Below are positions 46,998 through 59,165 of a DNA stretch of 64,000 nt, one piece after another (within the stretch, counting starts at the first letter, position 1; every line of letters begins with the position of its first letter). The stretch comes from Neocallimastix lanati (nom. inval.) (taxonomy: Eukaryota > Neocallimastigomycota > Neocallimastigomycetes > Neocallimastigales > Neocallimastigaceae). The stretch lies in the NCBI GenBank assembly GCA_016946835.1, contig JACVTC010000176.1:138501-202500 (forward strand). Reading direction: 5' to 3'. The position numbers and the translations under genes are program-made. The notes under the pieces are model-generated. The model ran no database searches. It was not told where the DNA came from and was given only the letters and a program-made list of their open reading frames with translations.

Positions 46998-49900
46998 TTA
47001 TGAATGGTTGGTTTTTATGGTTTGGAAACTTTCAGTAGCTGATAAAAAACTACTGGCATCATCTCCTAATTTTTGTGTAATGACGTTACTAGAAGAAGCA
47101 ACCTCATATTTGTTCTTTGGTGTTGACGGAATCTTTGTATCTTTGATAGTGTCGAAACTTTCAGTGGCGGATAAAAAACTATTGGCATCATTTCCAGAGT
47201 TTTGTGCAATGACGTTACTAGAAGAAGCAACTTCATATTTGTTCTTTGGTGTTGACGGAACCTTTGTTTCTTTAATGGTATCTAAACTTTCAGTGGCAGA
47301 TAAAAAACTACTTACATCATCTTCAAAGTTTTGAGCAACGCTATTACCAGAAGAAGTAACTTCATATATGTTCATTGGTGTTGCTGGAGTATTATTAGTG
47401 GTTTTAATGGTATGGAAACTTTCTGTAGCAGACATAAAACTACGAGCATCATCTCTAAAGTTTTGATTAAATGGACTACTGGAAGTGATTTCAAATTCAT
47501 TCCTTTGTGGTCCTGGGACATTCGAGGTTTTAATAGTATGGAAACTTTCAGTATCAGACATAAAACTATTGACATCATCTTCAAGGTTTTGAGCAAATGG
47601 ACTACTATAAGTGACTTTATATTCATTCCTTTGTGGTGCTGGGATATTAGTAGTTTTAACAGTACGGAAACTTTCTGCATCTGAAACAAAACTATTAACA
47701 TCACTAAACATTTGTTGAACTAATGGAGATTGAGATTGAGATTGAGATTGAGATTGAGATGGAGATGGAGATGGAGATGGAGATGGAGATAGAGATTGAG
47801 ATGGAAATTGAGATTGAGATGGAAATTGACTATTTCTTTCATTCCATTCATTCTCACTAGAAATTGAAGGGCTTGTAGTTCCTGGAGTTCCTGGAGTATT
47901 ATTACTTGTTTTAATTGTATTGAAACTTTCAGTTGCTGACATAAAACTACTGGAATCACCAAAGATTTCTTTAACAAGTGGTGAATCATACGTAGATGCG
48001 TTAGGAGTAGGTATAACAGAATCTCTTAGGAATGGATTAGTAATTTGACTAGATACAGAAGCCGATCCACTCATAAAGCCTTTTTCATCTACAGCAGATT
48101 GGAAAGAATCACTATTCTGAATACTATGTTGATGTATTAAACGAAGATCATTATTCATACTAGGATTACTCATCGCCGAAGAAGTCAAACTTTCCTGAGC
48201 AGTAGAAGGTAAGGATTGACTGGTAAATTGTGCAGATTTAATACTATAGAAAGGTGTTGAATTACTGAAATTGGAGAACCGGCCACTATTACGTTTAGTG
48301 AATATATCGCTTGAAGAATAAGATGGGGAGGAAGACAATGGAAATCCATTATTTAAACAGGAATGGAAGGAAGAGATAGATGCATTATCATTATTTGAAT
48401 CTTTAAAAGATAATAAAGAAGAAGAAGTATGAACAATATCAGTATTATTTTGTTGTTCACTGGGTCCGAATTGATTTGAGGAAGAAAATTTATCAGGGAG
48501 AATATTATTAAACTTTTTACTTGAAAGCGCAGGATCCCTTTCATCAAAAACAGAAATCATATTTGAAGTAGCTGAGTAGTATGATGTAGAACCAGTTTTA
48601 ACACTAGATCTAGAACCACTACGTTTAGGAAAACCTAAGATTTTATTGGTCTTTTGCATAGAAGAAGGCATGGGTGGAACGACAATAGGGTTTTGATCTT
48701 GAATCTTCATTTCTTCAAAATGACGAGAACCCAACGAAGTATTAGAAATTGAATGGAACGACAACTGATCACTGCTTTCACCCGAACTCTTATTTTGATT
48801 TTTAAGATTATCTTGGAATTGACGATATTGCTGTTTAATATCCTGTAGACGTTCTGAATAACTAGAATTAGTAGATTTTGAAGTATGGAAGGAAATTTCG
48901 GATGATTTATCAGATGTCAAAACACTTTTAGGAATAAATTCAGGTGGAGGTGGAATACCATCTTCATCCAAGGATAATTCATTTAATAAAGGACCTTCCC
49001 TGAAGATATCTGAATCAATCTTAAGAGGATCAATACTCATTAGGGAAGCCATACTTTGTTTACCAAGAAGTGGTTTCTTGTAAATACCTCTAATATTATT
49101 TTCGGGTAATTCTGAAAGAGAATAACTTAAGCTTACTCTCTTTAAACGTTTATCTGTTGATTCACTTTTATTATCATTTGAACTAATTATTGGTGTGGAA
49201 GGAACAGACGATGAAGTGACATCTTCTGAAACAACCGATGAAAGAACAGCATGAACACTATCGTTATCTTCATTTTCTTCATCTATACTACGACCATTAA
49301 GATTATCATTATGTTTCACTGTACTTACAGTACTATTACTACGTAAAGGTTGTGAAGATTTATTTTCTGAAGCTTTTATTGTCTTAGAAATTTTAATATC
49401 GATAACCGGGTTTCCACCATTAGGAGTCATCCGACTATTATTATCTTCTGTTATGGAATTAGTATGTTTCATAGGTTTAATGGTATTATTTGAATAGATA
49501 GTACTGGAAGAGTCATTGTAATGATGTTTTGAACTTTTTCTTGAAAAGTTTTCTAAATTATTTTCATTTTTACGACTACCATTTGATTTTAACTTATTAA
49601 GGAATGGATTAGTAATCGTAGCTAAATAAGATAATGATTTTCTACTCCTACTCGATTTTCCTGATTTTTCTGATTTACTATCTATTTCTTTTTCAGTAGC
49701 TACTGAACCATAACCATAAGTTTTTCCAAAGAAAGACAATGACTTTCTACTCTTCTTTGATTTTTCCGATTTTTCTGATTTACAGTCTATTTCTTTTTCT
49801 GAGGCTATTGAACCATGACCATGAGTTACTCCTAAGAAAGATATTGATTTTCTGCTCTTTCCAGATTTACCAGACTTACCAGATTTGCCAGACTTTCTAG

Positions 49901-52361
49901 ATTTTTCTGATTTACTGTCAATTTCTTCTACTATTGAGATCATTGGACCATTACTTTTTCCCAAATAAGCATCTTCAAATGAATTATTATTAGTAAGCAT
50001 TTGGTTAGCAACAATAACTTGTTGAGTATTTGGCACTTGAATATTTTTAGTTTTAACAAGATCAACCTTTGTTTCAAATTCATTATTTTTATGCTGATTA
50101 TTATTATAATCTTCCATGAAAACTTTATTATCTTTATAAATTATATCTGTTGGTGGAATGATATCGCTCATACTTTCCTCTTGATTTATATAGGATGGTG
50201 AAGTTAATTTATCACTAGCTACAAAAGTAGTCTCATTTGTAGTTGTTGGTGATAACCGATGATTTGAACTATTAATTAGGGTAGTATTCATTTCACTCAA
50301 ATAACCATTGTCACTTGCATTACTAGCTTGATTGCTATAGTTTTCATGGACATCTATTAGATCAGGATTCTCATTGATATCACGATAATTATTACTATCA
50401 TTAGTGAGGCCGGATCTCTTTGGAGAAAGATAGTGAACATCTTCTTTAATTGGTGATAATGACAATGTACTAATATGACCAAGGTATTCTTGTCTAGGAT
50501 AGTTTCTTATATCTTGACTTCCATTGTTTAATTTATCATGATTATGATATAAATCTTCATTACTAATATCTCCATCTACTTGCTTATAGAGGTAAACATT
50601 ATTTATGGAATTATCATTAATAGATGAATGATCATCATTTTGTTCATCCGATTTTGTCTTTTTAATAAGACTACGTTGAGAAATATGAGAATTCACGGTA
50701 TATTTACTACTATAACTATGCTTACTAGTAAGAGTTCCTTGATTAAGTTTTGTACTATTTCTAACACCTACATTCAAATTGAAATCAAAATCATCATCAT
50801 CTATAACATAATCTGGATCTATTGAATCAGATGCTTTTCTACTAATATATTTTTCATTCCTTTTTCTATTTCTTCTTTTTTTAGCAATTAATAAGAGAGA
50901 GATTAAAAGAGCTACTAAAGCAAGCATTCCTAAACTGAAAAATATAGGTTTTAATAAAGAATCCTTATGTTTATCTTCTTCCTTGATATCCTGGCTATTT
51001 TTATAAATATTACCATTAAAAATATCTTTAGAAAGTGTATCATTACATAAAACATTACCATTTACATAAAGTCGATCATTATAGAAAACAGGTGCTGAAA
51101 CAAACGAGCTTGCTGCTGCCGGAATACTTTTAACTTTTTTCACATTAAAATTCTTATCGTCATAATTATAGAAATTTACACCGTCCCTGGTAGACGATAT
51201 AAAATTTTTATCAGCTAAAAGTATCAATGATTCCTTGGAACATGGAACATTATCGTCTTCATAGACTTTTTTAGTTTCTGTATCAATAATTGCAATATGA
51301 CCATTTTCACCTTGATCATTTTCTCTTACACAAATGAAAAGATGCTTTTCTTTAGTAGAATAGGCAACAAAATCAGTAGTTGAGCTAGAATAATTTTTTG
51401 GTAAATCCCTTGAATGAATGTACCAATTAATAGACGATTTCATAGCATCTTTATTTGGACTATAGAAGCCGATACCATCATCTGTTGCATAATAAAAATC
51501 AGGACTTGACCAATCAAAACGTTGAATTTTTACATTTGAACCTAAATAATTCATTATCGAAGGATCCTCCACTGTATTATTTATCGAACTTGAAAATACA
51601 TCATAATCTGTTGCAAAATGGAAATTTACATCATCCTTACTATTCTCAGATTTTGCTTGTAATGAAGGTAAAAATTGATTGACCTCTTTATTCTTTATAA
51701 TGTTACAATTTTCTTTAACTTGTTCTTTATTCACTTGAATAGTAAAAAGACAAGGATATTGAGAAGACAAATAACTATCATTTGATGGTTGTATTAATGC
51801 ATAAAAACTAGAACCTTGATTAGATATTCTTGGTTCATAAGGTACATTTCTTATATTTATATTAATATAATCATCTTTTGCATCTCTTTTTACAGTTTTG
51901 GGTGTTATAGACTTTACTTCTAAACCAGAAACATTAGTTTCTGAAGTTCGTAAAGCATAATAGAAACGATATAACTGACCATTATCATTTACAATCACCG
52001 CCACCGTACTTCTGTCGTTTCCTAATAAATATATGAGATTTCTTTGAGTCAAATCTAAATTTTTAAATTCATGATCGATATCATGTTGAACTAATAACTT
52101 TCCGTCCATACCAACAACTATAATTTTTAAATATGTTGTATTGTTAACATCTAATTTTAATAAATAATAGATATTTCCATTGCCATCTACAACTATATTG
52201 GAAATATCCTCCCATTTAATTTTATCATTTGAAATTGGAACTTTTGGATTTGTTAATACTGATTGAAATCTATTTATAATATTATAAGTCGTTGGATAGT
52301 CTGTAGTAGGAATTTTACCATTAGTTTCCGTATTATCAATAGAATAATAACCTACATTCAT
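46998..52361 (-). CDS. 1787-aa single-pass membrane protein with Ser-rich repeats, unknown function
   Basis: One uninterrupted exon. Residues 1-470 form a strand-rich domain (NIVVDGNGNIYYLL, HLFICVREND, IAIIDTETKKVYED and similar), suggesting a beta-propeller-like fold. A strong membrane helix follows at about 472-496, then KKRRNRKR, which by the positive-inside rule puts the long C-terminal part in the cytoplasm. No signal peptide is visible and none was found upstream, so either an exon is missed or the helix acts as the signal anchor. The cytoplasmic part is Ser/Asn-rich. At about 814-907 there are three EIDSKSEKS...RKS repeats; at about 1458-1787 there are seven roughly 43-aa units with SFxSxTESFxTIK; between the first two units is an SPSP/SQSQ tract. 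Such repeats look like phosphorylation or docking sites. I do not recognise a family. Confidence 0.85.
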   Translation of the reverse strand: MNVGYYSIDNTETNGKIPTTDYPTTYNIINRFQSVLTNPKVPISNDKIKWEDISNIVVDGNGNIYYLLKLDVNNTTYLKIIVVGMDGKLLVQHDIDHEFKNLDLTQRNLIYLLGNDRSTVAVIVNDNGQLYRFYYALRTSETNVSGLEVKSITPKTVKRDAKDDYININIRNVPYEPRISNQGSSFYALIQPSNDSYLSSQYPCLFTIQVNKEQVKENCNIIKNKEVNQFLPSLQAKSENSKDDVNFHFATDYDVFSSSINNTVEDPSIMNYLGSNVKIQRFDWSSPDFYYATDDGIGFYSPNKDAMKSSINWYIHSRDLPKNYSSSTTDFVAYSTKEKHLFICVRENDQGENGHIAIIDTETKKVYEDDNVPCSKESLILLADKNFISSTRDGVNFYNYDDKNFNVKKVKSIPAAASSFVSAPVFYNDRLYVNGNVLCNDTLSKDIFNGNIYKNSQDIKEEDKHKDSLLKPIFFSLGMLALVALLISLLLIAKKRRNRKRNEKYISRKASDSIDPDYVIDDDDFDFNLNVGVRNSTKLNQGTLTSKHSYSSKYTVNSHISQRSLIKKTKSDEQNDDHSSINDNSINNVYLYKQVDGDISNEDLYHNHDKLNNGSQDIRNYPRQEYLGHISTLSLSPIKEDVHYLSPKRSGLTNDSNNYRDINENPDLIDVHENYSNQASNASDNGYLSEMNTTLINSSNHRLSPTTTNETTFVASDKLTSPSYINQEESMSDIIPPTDIIYKDNKVFMEDYNNNQHKNNEFETKVDLVKTKNIQVPNTQQVIVANQMLTNNNSFEDAYLGKSNGPMISIVEEIDSKSEKSRKSGKSGKSGKSGKSRKSISFLGVTHGHGSIASEKEIDCKSEKSEKSKKSRKSLSFFGKTYGYGSVATEKEIDSKSEKSGKSSRSRKSLSYLATITNPFLNKLKSNGSRKNENNLENFSRKSSKHHYNDSSSTIYSNNTIKPMKHTNSITEDNNSRMTPNGGNPVIDIKISKTIKASENKSSQPLRSNSTVSTVKHNDNLNGRSIDEENEDNDSVHAVLSSVVSEDVTSSSVPSTPIISSNDNKSESTDKRLKRVSLSYSLSELPENNIRGIYKKPLLGKQSMASLMSIDPLKIDSDIFREGPLLNELSLDEDGIPPPPEFIPKSVLTSDKSSEISFHTSKSTNSSYSERLQDIKQQYRQFQDNLKNQNKSSGESSDQLSFHSISNTSLGSRHFEEMKIQDQNPIVVPPMPSSMQKTNKILGFPKRSGSRSSVKTGSTSYYSATSNMISVFDERDPALSSKKFNNILPDKFSSSNQFGPSEQQNNTDIVHTSSSLLSFKDSNNDNASISSFHSCLNNGFPLSSSPSYSSSDIFTKRNSGRFSNFSNSTPFYSIKSAQFTSQSLPSTAQESLTSSAMSNPSMNNDLRLIHQHSIQNSDSFQSAVDEKGFMSGSASVSSQITNPFLRDSVIPTPNASTYDSPLVKEIFGDSSSFMSATESFNTIKTSNNTPGTPGTTSPSISSENEWNERNSQFPSQSQFPSQSLSPSPSPSPSPSQSQSQSQSQSPLVQQMFSDVNSFVSDAESFRTVKTTNIPAPQRNEYKVTYSSPFAQNLEDDVNSFMSDTESFHTIKTSNVPGPQRNEFEITSSSPFNQNFRDDARSFMSATESFHTIKTTNNTPATPMNIYEVTSSGNSVAQNFEDDVSSFLSATESLDTIKETKVPSTPKNKYEVASSSNVIAQNSGNDANSFLSATESFDTIKDTKIPSTPKNKYEVASSSNVITQKLGDDASSFLSATESFQTIKTNHS

Positions 52362-55255
52362 TTTGTGTTATATTTTTTATATATATATTGTTTATAACTT
52401 TTATTCTTTTATTGTATATATATTTTACAAAATATTATCCAATAATTATATTTTTTTTTAATTTTATACAATGAAAACTTAATTATGAAATTGAATAATA
52501 TGATATATTAATTATGATATAAGCTTTTATATTTGCACAGAAATAAAATAAATTATATATATTTTTATTCTATGATATACAAAAATTAAAAAATTGTTAC
52601 TTTTATATTTAATTTAATATTTAATATAGTAATTAAATAAATATATAAATGAAAATATATTTGTCTATTTTTTGGAAGTAATTTTTTTTTTTTTAATTTA
52701 ATTTATAAAAAGTTTTATTGTGTCGTATTTTCTTATTATAATTTTTTTTTCTATTGTTTCATAGTTTTTGAACGAATTATATTAATTAAATTATGTTCAA
52801 TTAAATAGAAAAAGTATTTAAATAGAATATCTATGTATGAATTGATAAAATTATGGAATATAATATTTATTTTATAAAATAAATTATGATATATAATAAA
52901 GGATTATTAGCCAATTTTTTTTTTTTTTTAAATAAAAAAAAAAAAAAAGGAAAAGTGAGAGATAAAATGGTTTTTAAATAAATAAATAAAATATTACTAT
53001 AATAATTTAAATATGTAGTATAAATCAATAAATATCAATAAATATTATATTAACAAAAAAGTAATATATAAATATTAATTTAATCAAAAATATTATCAAT
53101 ATAAATGAAATTATATAATGCTTTTTTTTTTTAAATAAATAAAATCATTTCATCATTTTAATATTTAATAAAGATTAATATTTTTTTATCATTCTTTCTA
53201 ATATTCAAAATAAAAATATAAACAAAATAAAATAAATAAATATAAAAAAAAAAAGGAAGTAAAATAGATTTATATATATTTTAATAAATAAAAAATTAAA
53301 AATTTATATTAAAAAAAAAAATTTTTTTTTTTCTTTTCTTGCCACATTACTAATTAAATTTAATATTATAAATTTTTTTCAACTTATTTCCAGATAATAT
53401 TTATATATAGAGAAAGTAAAATTAAAATAATATATATATATAAATAATTCTATTGTACAACTGTAGAATAAATAAATGAATGAATGAATTAAAAAGTAAA
53501 TAAATAAACAAGTAAATAAATAAATAAAGTAAAAAAAAATAAAATATAGTTTATTTTCTTTTTATATATAGTTTATATTATTCTATATATTTTTTTTTAT
53601 TTATTTAATATATTATTATATTTAATATATATATTATAGACATACTCTATAAATTTTTTTATAAAAAAAAATTTTATATAAATAGTTGAAGAATGAATTT
53701 TCTTTATATTAATTTAAAAAAATTATTATTGGGAATATTTATTTAATAAAAACTATTATTTTTATTATTGATTATAAATACAATATTTTAATTTTTTATT
53801 ACTATTATTATAAATAAATAAAATCATGTTATTTTAATTTTTATTACTATTTTTATAAATAAATGAAGTCTTTTTATTTTTATTTTTATTACTATTATAA
53901 ATAAATACAATCTTTCTACTTTTATATTTAATATAATTATTATTATATATAAAAATTATTTTTGATAATTTATATAATTATAAACATAAATAAATAATAT
54001 AATAAGCTTTCAATCTTAATAATAATTTAAAAACAACGATTTAAATTATTAACAATTAATAATTATGAAATATTTTTCTTTTTAATTACTTTTTATAATA
54101 TTTATTTTGCATAAAATATTTATTACTTATTTATTTGCTTATATTTTATATATATTCTTATAGCTATTATAATATCATAGTAGATATATATATATATATT
54201 TTAAATTTAAATAGAGTCAAATTTAAAAAAAAAAGAATTTAAAATTTTATTTTTATTTCCTTGTTGTCAAAATTTTACTATTTATCCTACGAATTACTTT
54301 ATTACTGTTTTCATATATTATTATTATGTTAAATTTTAGCATCGTTATAGGTTCAGTTAATAAGAAATTATAATTAGTAATTAGGATGAATACTTTTTTT
54401 AATTATTGTAATTCCTTTTAGTTTTCATTTTTAAAATTCTCAATATTTTAGTCTAATCATTATATTCATATTTTTTTTACCATTAAATATTTTTTTATAA
54501 ATTTAAATTATTATTATTTTTTTCTGTTACTTCATAATATTAAATTTAAGAATTAATAATTTGATGATGATGAAATGAAAAATGTCAAATAAAAAATTAA
54601 AAAATTTTAAAAATTAAAAAATTAAAAAAAAAATAAAATTTTTATTTTATGATCGATTTAGAATGAAATATAAAAATATATACTTATAATATATTTATAA
54701 TATATTTATTATATATGATATCAATATATATTAATTTTAATGATAATATTCATTGATAGGAAAATCAATTAATTCAAAACAAAGTTACACAACATCACTT
54801 TAGTATCCAATCATATTTTAAATATACTTCATATTTCTTAGTTGTATTATATAATTTTTATTTTATTTATTTCTATTTTTTCTCTAATGAGACAATAATT
54901 AAATAATTAATCTTCTTTCATTTATCTATTAATAATATATAGTAAATACCAAACAAATATTTTTATTGGCTAATTAATTAAAAATTGAACTTTAAAAATG
55001 TTACATGAATTTTTATTTTGGTGGAAAAAATGTAATGAAATATTTATTTATTAATTAAAATTATAACTAATAAAGGTATATAGAACAATACGAAAGAATA
55101 ATATTAATAATATATTTATATAATATATTATATTTATATTTAAAATATAATTTTTAATACATAATATATTAATTCTTTTTTGTATTCTTCGGTGTTTAAA
55201 ATATTTTATGGTGTAATTTAATATAATAAAAAATGGTACAACATTTAATATACAA
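52362..55255. other. AT-rich desert
   Basis: No gene seen. The first few hundred bases would hold the promoter of the minus-strand gene starting at 52361. Confidence 0.6.
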
Positions 55256-56520
55256 TATATAAAATATATAGTAATAATAATAATAATAAATAATAAATAA
55301 TACATAATAAATAATAAATATATATAAAATAATTAATAAATAATAAATATATATAATTAATAATTAATAATTAATTAATAATAAATATTAATAAATAAAA
55401 TAATAAATAATAAATAATAAATAATAAATAATAAATAATTGAATAATAAATACATAATAAATAATAAATATATATAATTAATTATTAATAAATAATAATT
55501 AATAAATAAAATAATAAATAATAAATAATAAAAAGAATATTTATTAATAAATAATAAATATTAAATAATAAATAATAAATAATTGAATAATAAAAAAATA
55601 ATAAATAATAAATATATATAAAATAAATAATACATAATAAATAATAAATATATATAATTAATTATTAATAAATAATAATTAATAAATAAAATAATAAATA
55701 ATAAATAATAAAAAGAATATTTATTAATAAATAATAAATAATAAATAATAAATAATAAAAAGAGTATTTATTAATAAATAATAAATTATAAATAATAAAA
55801 AGAGTATTTATTAATAAATAATAAATAATAAATAATAAATAATAAATAATAAATAATAAATAATAAATAAAATAAATAATAAAAAATAATAAATAATAAA
55901 TAAATAAATAATAAAAAATAAATAATAAATAATAAATAAATAAATAATAAAAAATAAATAATAAATAATAAATAAATAATAAATATAAAAAGAGTATTTA
56001 TTAATAAATAATAAATAATAAAAGAAGTATTTTTTAATAAATAATAAAAATAAATAATTAAAAAATAAATAATAAATAATAAATATATATAAAATAAATT
56101 ATACATAATAAATAATAAATATATATAATTAATAATTAATAAAAAGAATACTTATAATAAATAAATAATAAATAATAAATAATAAATAATAAATTATAAA
56201 TAATAAATAATAAATAATTGAATAATAAATAATAAATAATAGATAATAAATAATAAATAAATAATAAATATAAAAAGAATATTAATTAATAAATAATAAA
56301 TAATAAAAAAGTATTTATTATAAAAATTAAATAATTAAAAAATAAATAATAAATAATAAATAATAAATAAATAATAAATAATAATAAATAATAAATAATA
56401 ATAAATAATAAAAAAAGTATTTATTATTAAATAATAAAAAATAAATAATTAAAAAATAAAAAATAAATAATTACAAAATAAATAATAAATAATAAATAAT
56501 AAATAATATGTAATAAGTAA
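55256..56520. repeat. TAAATAA-type low-complexity array, about 1.26 kb
   Basis: Dense AATAAATAATAAATA phrases, punctuated by recurring longer units such as AAAAGAGTATTTATTAATAA and ATATATATAATTAATTATTA, which give a higher-order structure. No coding potential. Confidence 0.9.
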
Positions 56521-57034
56521 TAATAAATATATCACAGTGAAACTATATATAAATAATGATTAATGTAAAAGAAAAATAAAGTAATAATATAAGAAAAAAA
56601 AAATATATATATATATTTATAGTATTACTTTTAGTAATATAATAAATATGATATATTTTTTATTCAAAAATCATTCTTCTTACTCTATTTTTTTAAAATA
56701 AGTTTTATATTCATTTCTATTGTCTAATGTGATAAATGTGATATAAACTTTTTTTTTTTTCCTTTAAATTAAAATAATTTTATTTCGATATTTTATGTCA
56801 AAAAATTCTAAAAGATGGAAAAGTGAACCTTAACATAGCCATTATTTGTTTTAGTTTAGGTAGTAATGTTTTAATTTAATTAGTAACATAAACTATAGAT
56901 AATAGATAATAGTCTTAATTAAAAGATTATTATTGATCATAATCATATATTTAAATTCATTAATGATAATTAAATATATATATTGATAAAAAGATAAATA
57001 ATTAAATAAATAAAAAAAAAAATAATTAATAAAA
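56521..57034. other. AT-rich spacer
   Basis: No feature seen; may include a decayed left part of the next element's 5' LTR. Confidence 0.4.
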
Positions 57035-57219
57035 AAATATTAGCTTATGTGAAATTTATGAAAATTTAGCTTCAAATGTATTGAAACATATTGTAATATA
57101 AATAGTGTATAAGCCACAATGTATTAATATTAAGAAAAAATTTAATTTTGAATTAAGTGCTTGTAACTCTTTATCATAAAATATATTAATTAAATTGACA
57201 TAATTCCTGACTTTTAGCA
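57035..57219 (+). repeat. 5' LTR remnant (R-U5 part) of the copia-like element
   Basis: Matches the right end of the 408-bp 3' LTR; the U3 part is diverged beyond recognition or lost. Confidence 0.65.
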
Positions 57220-57234
57220 GATTAAGAGTCCCAT
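57220..57234 (+). promoter_or_regulatory. Primer-binding site for a half-tRNA-Lys(CUU)
   Basis: GATTAAGAGTCCCAT, starting at the first base after the LTR, is the exact complement of ATGGGACTCTTAATC, the anticodon-arm sequence of eukaryotic tRNA-Lys(CUU) as I know it. Copia-type elements are known to prime from a tRNA half cut in the anticodon region. Confidence 0.7.
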
Positions 57235-58757
57235 CTGACTTTTAAAAAGATTCTTAAAAAAAAGAATCGTTTTGCCGGAAACAATATTATACTAAAGAAA
57301 AATAAATTGAATTTTAAATTATGGTTAAAGCTGCTCATTATGTCAATTTAAAGAAAATTAGTAAAACTGATCAAAATGGTTAAAATTGAAAAATTGAAGA
57401 AAAGCTTATGATATAAAATAGTTGATAAAAGGAAGTTATTACAAATAAAATGAAACACCAAAAATATAAAATATTAATTTAATAGGGAAAACAGGTTTAA
57501 ACGTATATAAGAGCAAATTATAGATTTTCATACTAGTAACTCTTAATGGAAATTATAATTTGATATTTTAACAAATAAAACCATAGGTTATTAGTAATGT
57601 AATATATCTGTGCTTAAAGGAATCTACTGTGTGATAAACTATTTCCACAAAATGAATGTACAAAACACAATTTAATAATATACATTACAAAGATTTAAAC
57701 ATTTATATATTAAATATTGTTTTTTTTTTTAAACCTCAAAACATATTATTATTAGTATAGTTATTTAAAGGGATATTCATACATATCAAACGCTTATAAA
57801 AATATATATAAACTACAATAACGGAGGAGAATATATATCAGAGATCCCTTACAAAATAATTTAAAATATAGCATCCCAAATATTCAAGGGAATAGTAATA
57901 ATAGAATGGTAATTCCTAGCGTGAAATAGGTGCATTCTACCAATAATAGCATTATTAAACCTAGCATAAGATGGGTTTAAATTTACTAATTTAATATAAT
58001 CATAATTCATACCTTCATGATGAAAGATATTATAAAATAATAAATATAAGTATGAGTTATATACAAATAGATGACATTTATTCCATCAATATACTATCCT
58101 AATTGATTATAAGATATTCAAGTAGTTATATTAATACTTTGATAATGAGAAAATTCAAATATATAGAATCCTTTCAGAAATTTTGGATTTTAGGAGGAAA
58201 TGGGTAAAATAAAATGAAAAACTCAAAATATTAAAGGAAAGCTTTTTAACTGACTCTTTAGGTGATTATGAAAAATCATACTTTTTATTGTAAATGAATA
58301 AAATTAGCCTAAATAGAGGAAATTAGTGAAAATTAGCTTACAAGAAAAGATTAACTGAAATATCAAATCCCATTAAATTATGTGACGATATGTATTATTT
58401 ACTAATAAGTTTAAATAGCTTGAATAATATAATTAGTTATTAATGTAATTAATTTTAATACTCCAAGATTATAATTTATTAAGTACACAGATATATAATT
58501 AGCAATTTACTTTAGTAGCTATCGCTAAAACTACAAAGAGAAAATATATAAAAGACAGCACTAATAATTGAAAGTGATGTAAAACCCAATATATAAGAGG
58601 TATTCACACAAATTGAGATGGTATAATATCACCCTTCAAGAGAAAGGTTTCCATCATTTAAACGTTAATGTATTAACCATATATTATATGAGGTGTTTTA
58701 GATATATCTAATATTAATGGTATAATAATAATAAGTACTTAGTTTTAGGGGGGAAAT

Positions 58758-59165
58758 TATTAGATTGCAAATATATTTATGAAATTATTTTAACAATATT
58801 TAAATAGAATTAAAGAAATTAATACAATATATAGTTAGTTATTTCTAATATAAATTAACCTTTAATTTTACATAAATAAATAATAGCTAAATAAAATCGA
58901 GTTAATATTTTAAAGTAGTATAATTACATATACACATATTCACCAGTAAACTATTTATTCATTATAGAATAATTAGGATTAAGGGGAAATACTAGAATAA
59001 TATGTAAAATATATGAAATTTTTTTGAAACATATTGTAATATAAATAATGAATAAGCCACAATGTATTAATACAAAAGTATTTAATTTTGAAATAATTAA
59101 GTACTAGTAACTCTTTATCAATAAAATTGACATAATTATAAACTATAAATTCCTGACTTTTAACA
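58758..59165 (+). repeat. 3' LTR of the copia-like element
   Basis: About 408 bp, starting TATTAGATTGC after the polypurine tract (58747-58756) and ending TTTTAACA. The first bases resemble the TGTTAGAAA start of the copia LTR at 19970, with G changed to A. Confidence 0.65.

Larger units (their letters stand above)
57035..59165 (+). mobile_element. Decayed or non-autonomous copia-like LTR element
   Basis: A diverged direct repeat (about 57035-57219 and about 58980-59165) shares TTGAAACATATTGTAATATA, AAGCCACAATGTATTAAT, TAACTCTTTATCA and the end CTGACTTTTA(G/A)CA. Directly after the left copy is a primer-binding site complementary to the anticodon arm of tRNA-Lys. Before the right LTR is the polypurine tract TTTTAGGGGGGAAA, very like that of the copia relic at 19961. 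The 1.5-kb interior has no long frame and no recognisable pol motif. Confidence 0.72.

Noticed and set aside
46978-47704. Plus- and minus-strand frames of about 110-118 residues
   Set aside because: Shadows of the repeated C-terminal part of the 1787-aa minus-strand gene.
55051-56106. Minus-strand Tyr/Leu/Ile frames of 84 and 106 residues
   Set aside because: Translations of TAAATAA-type simple sequence.
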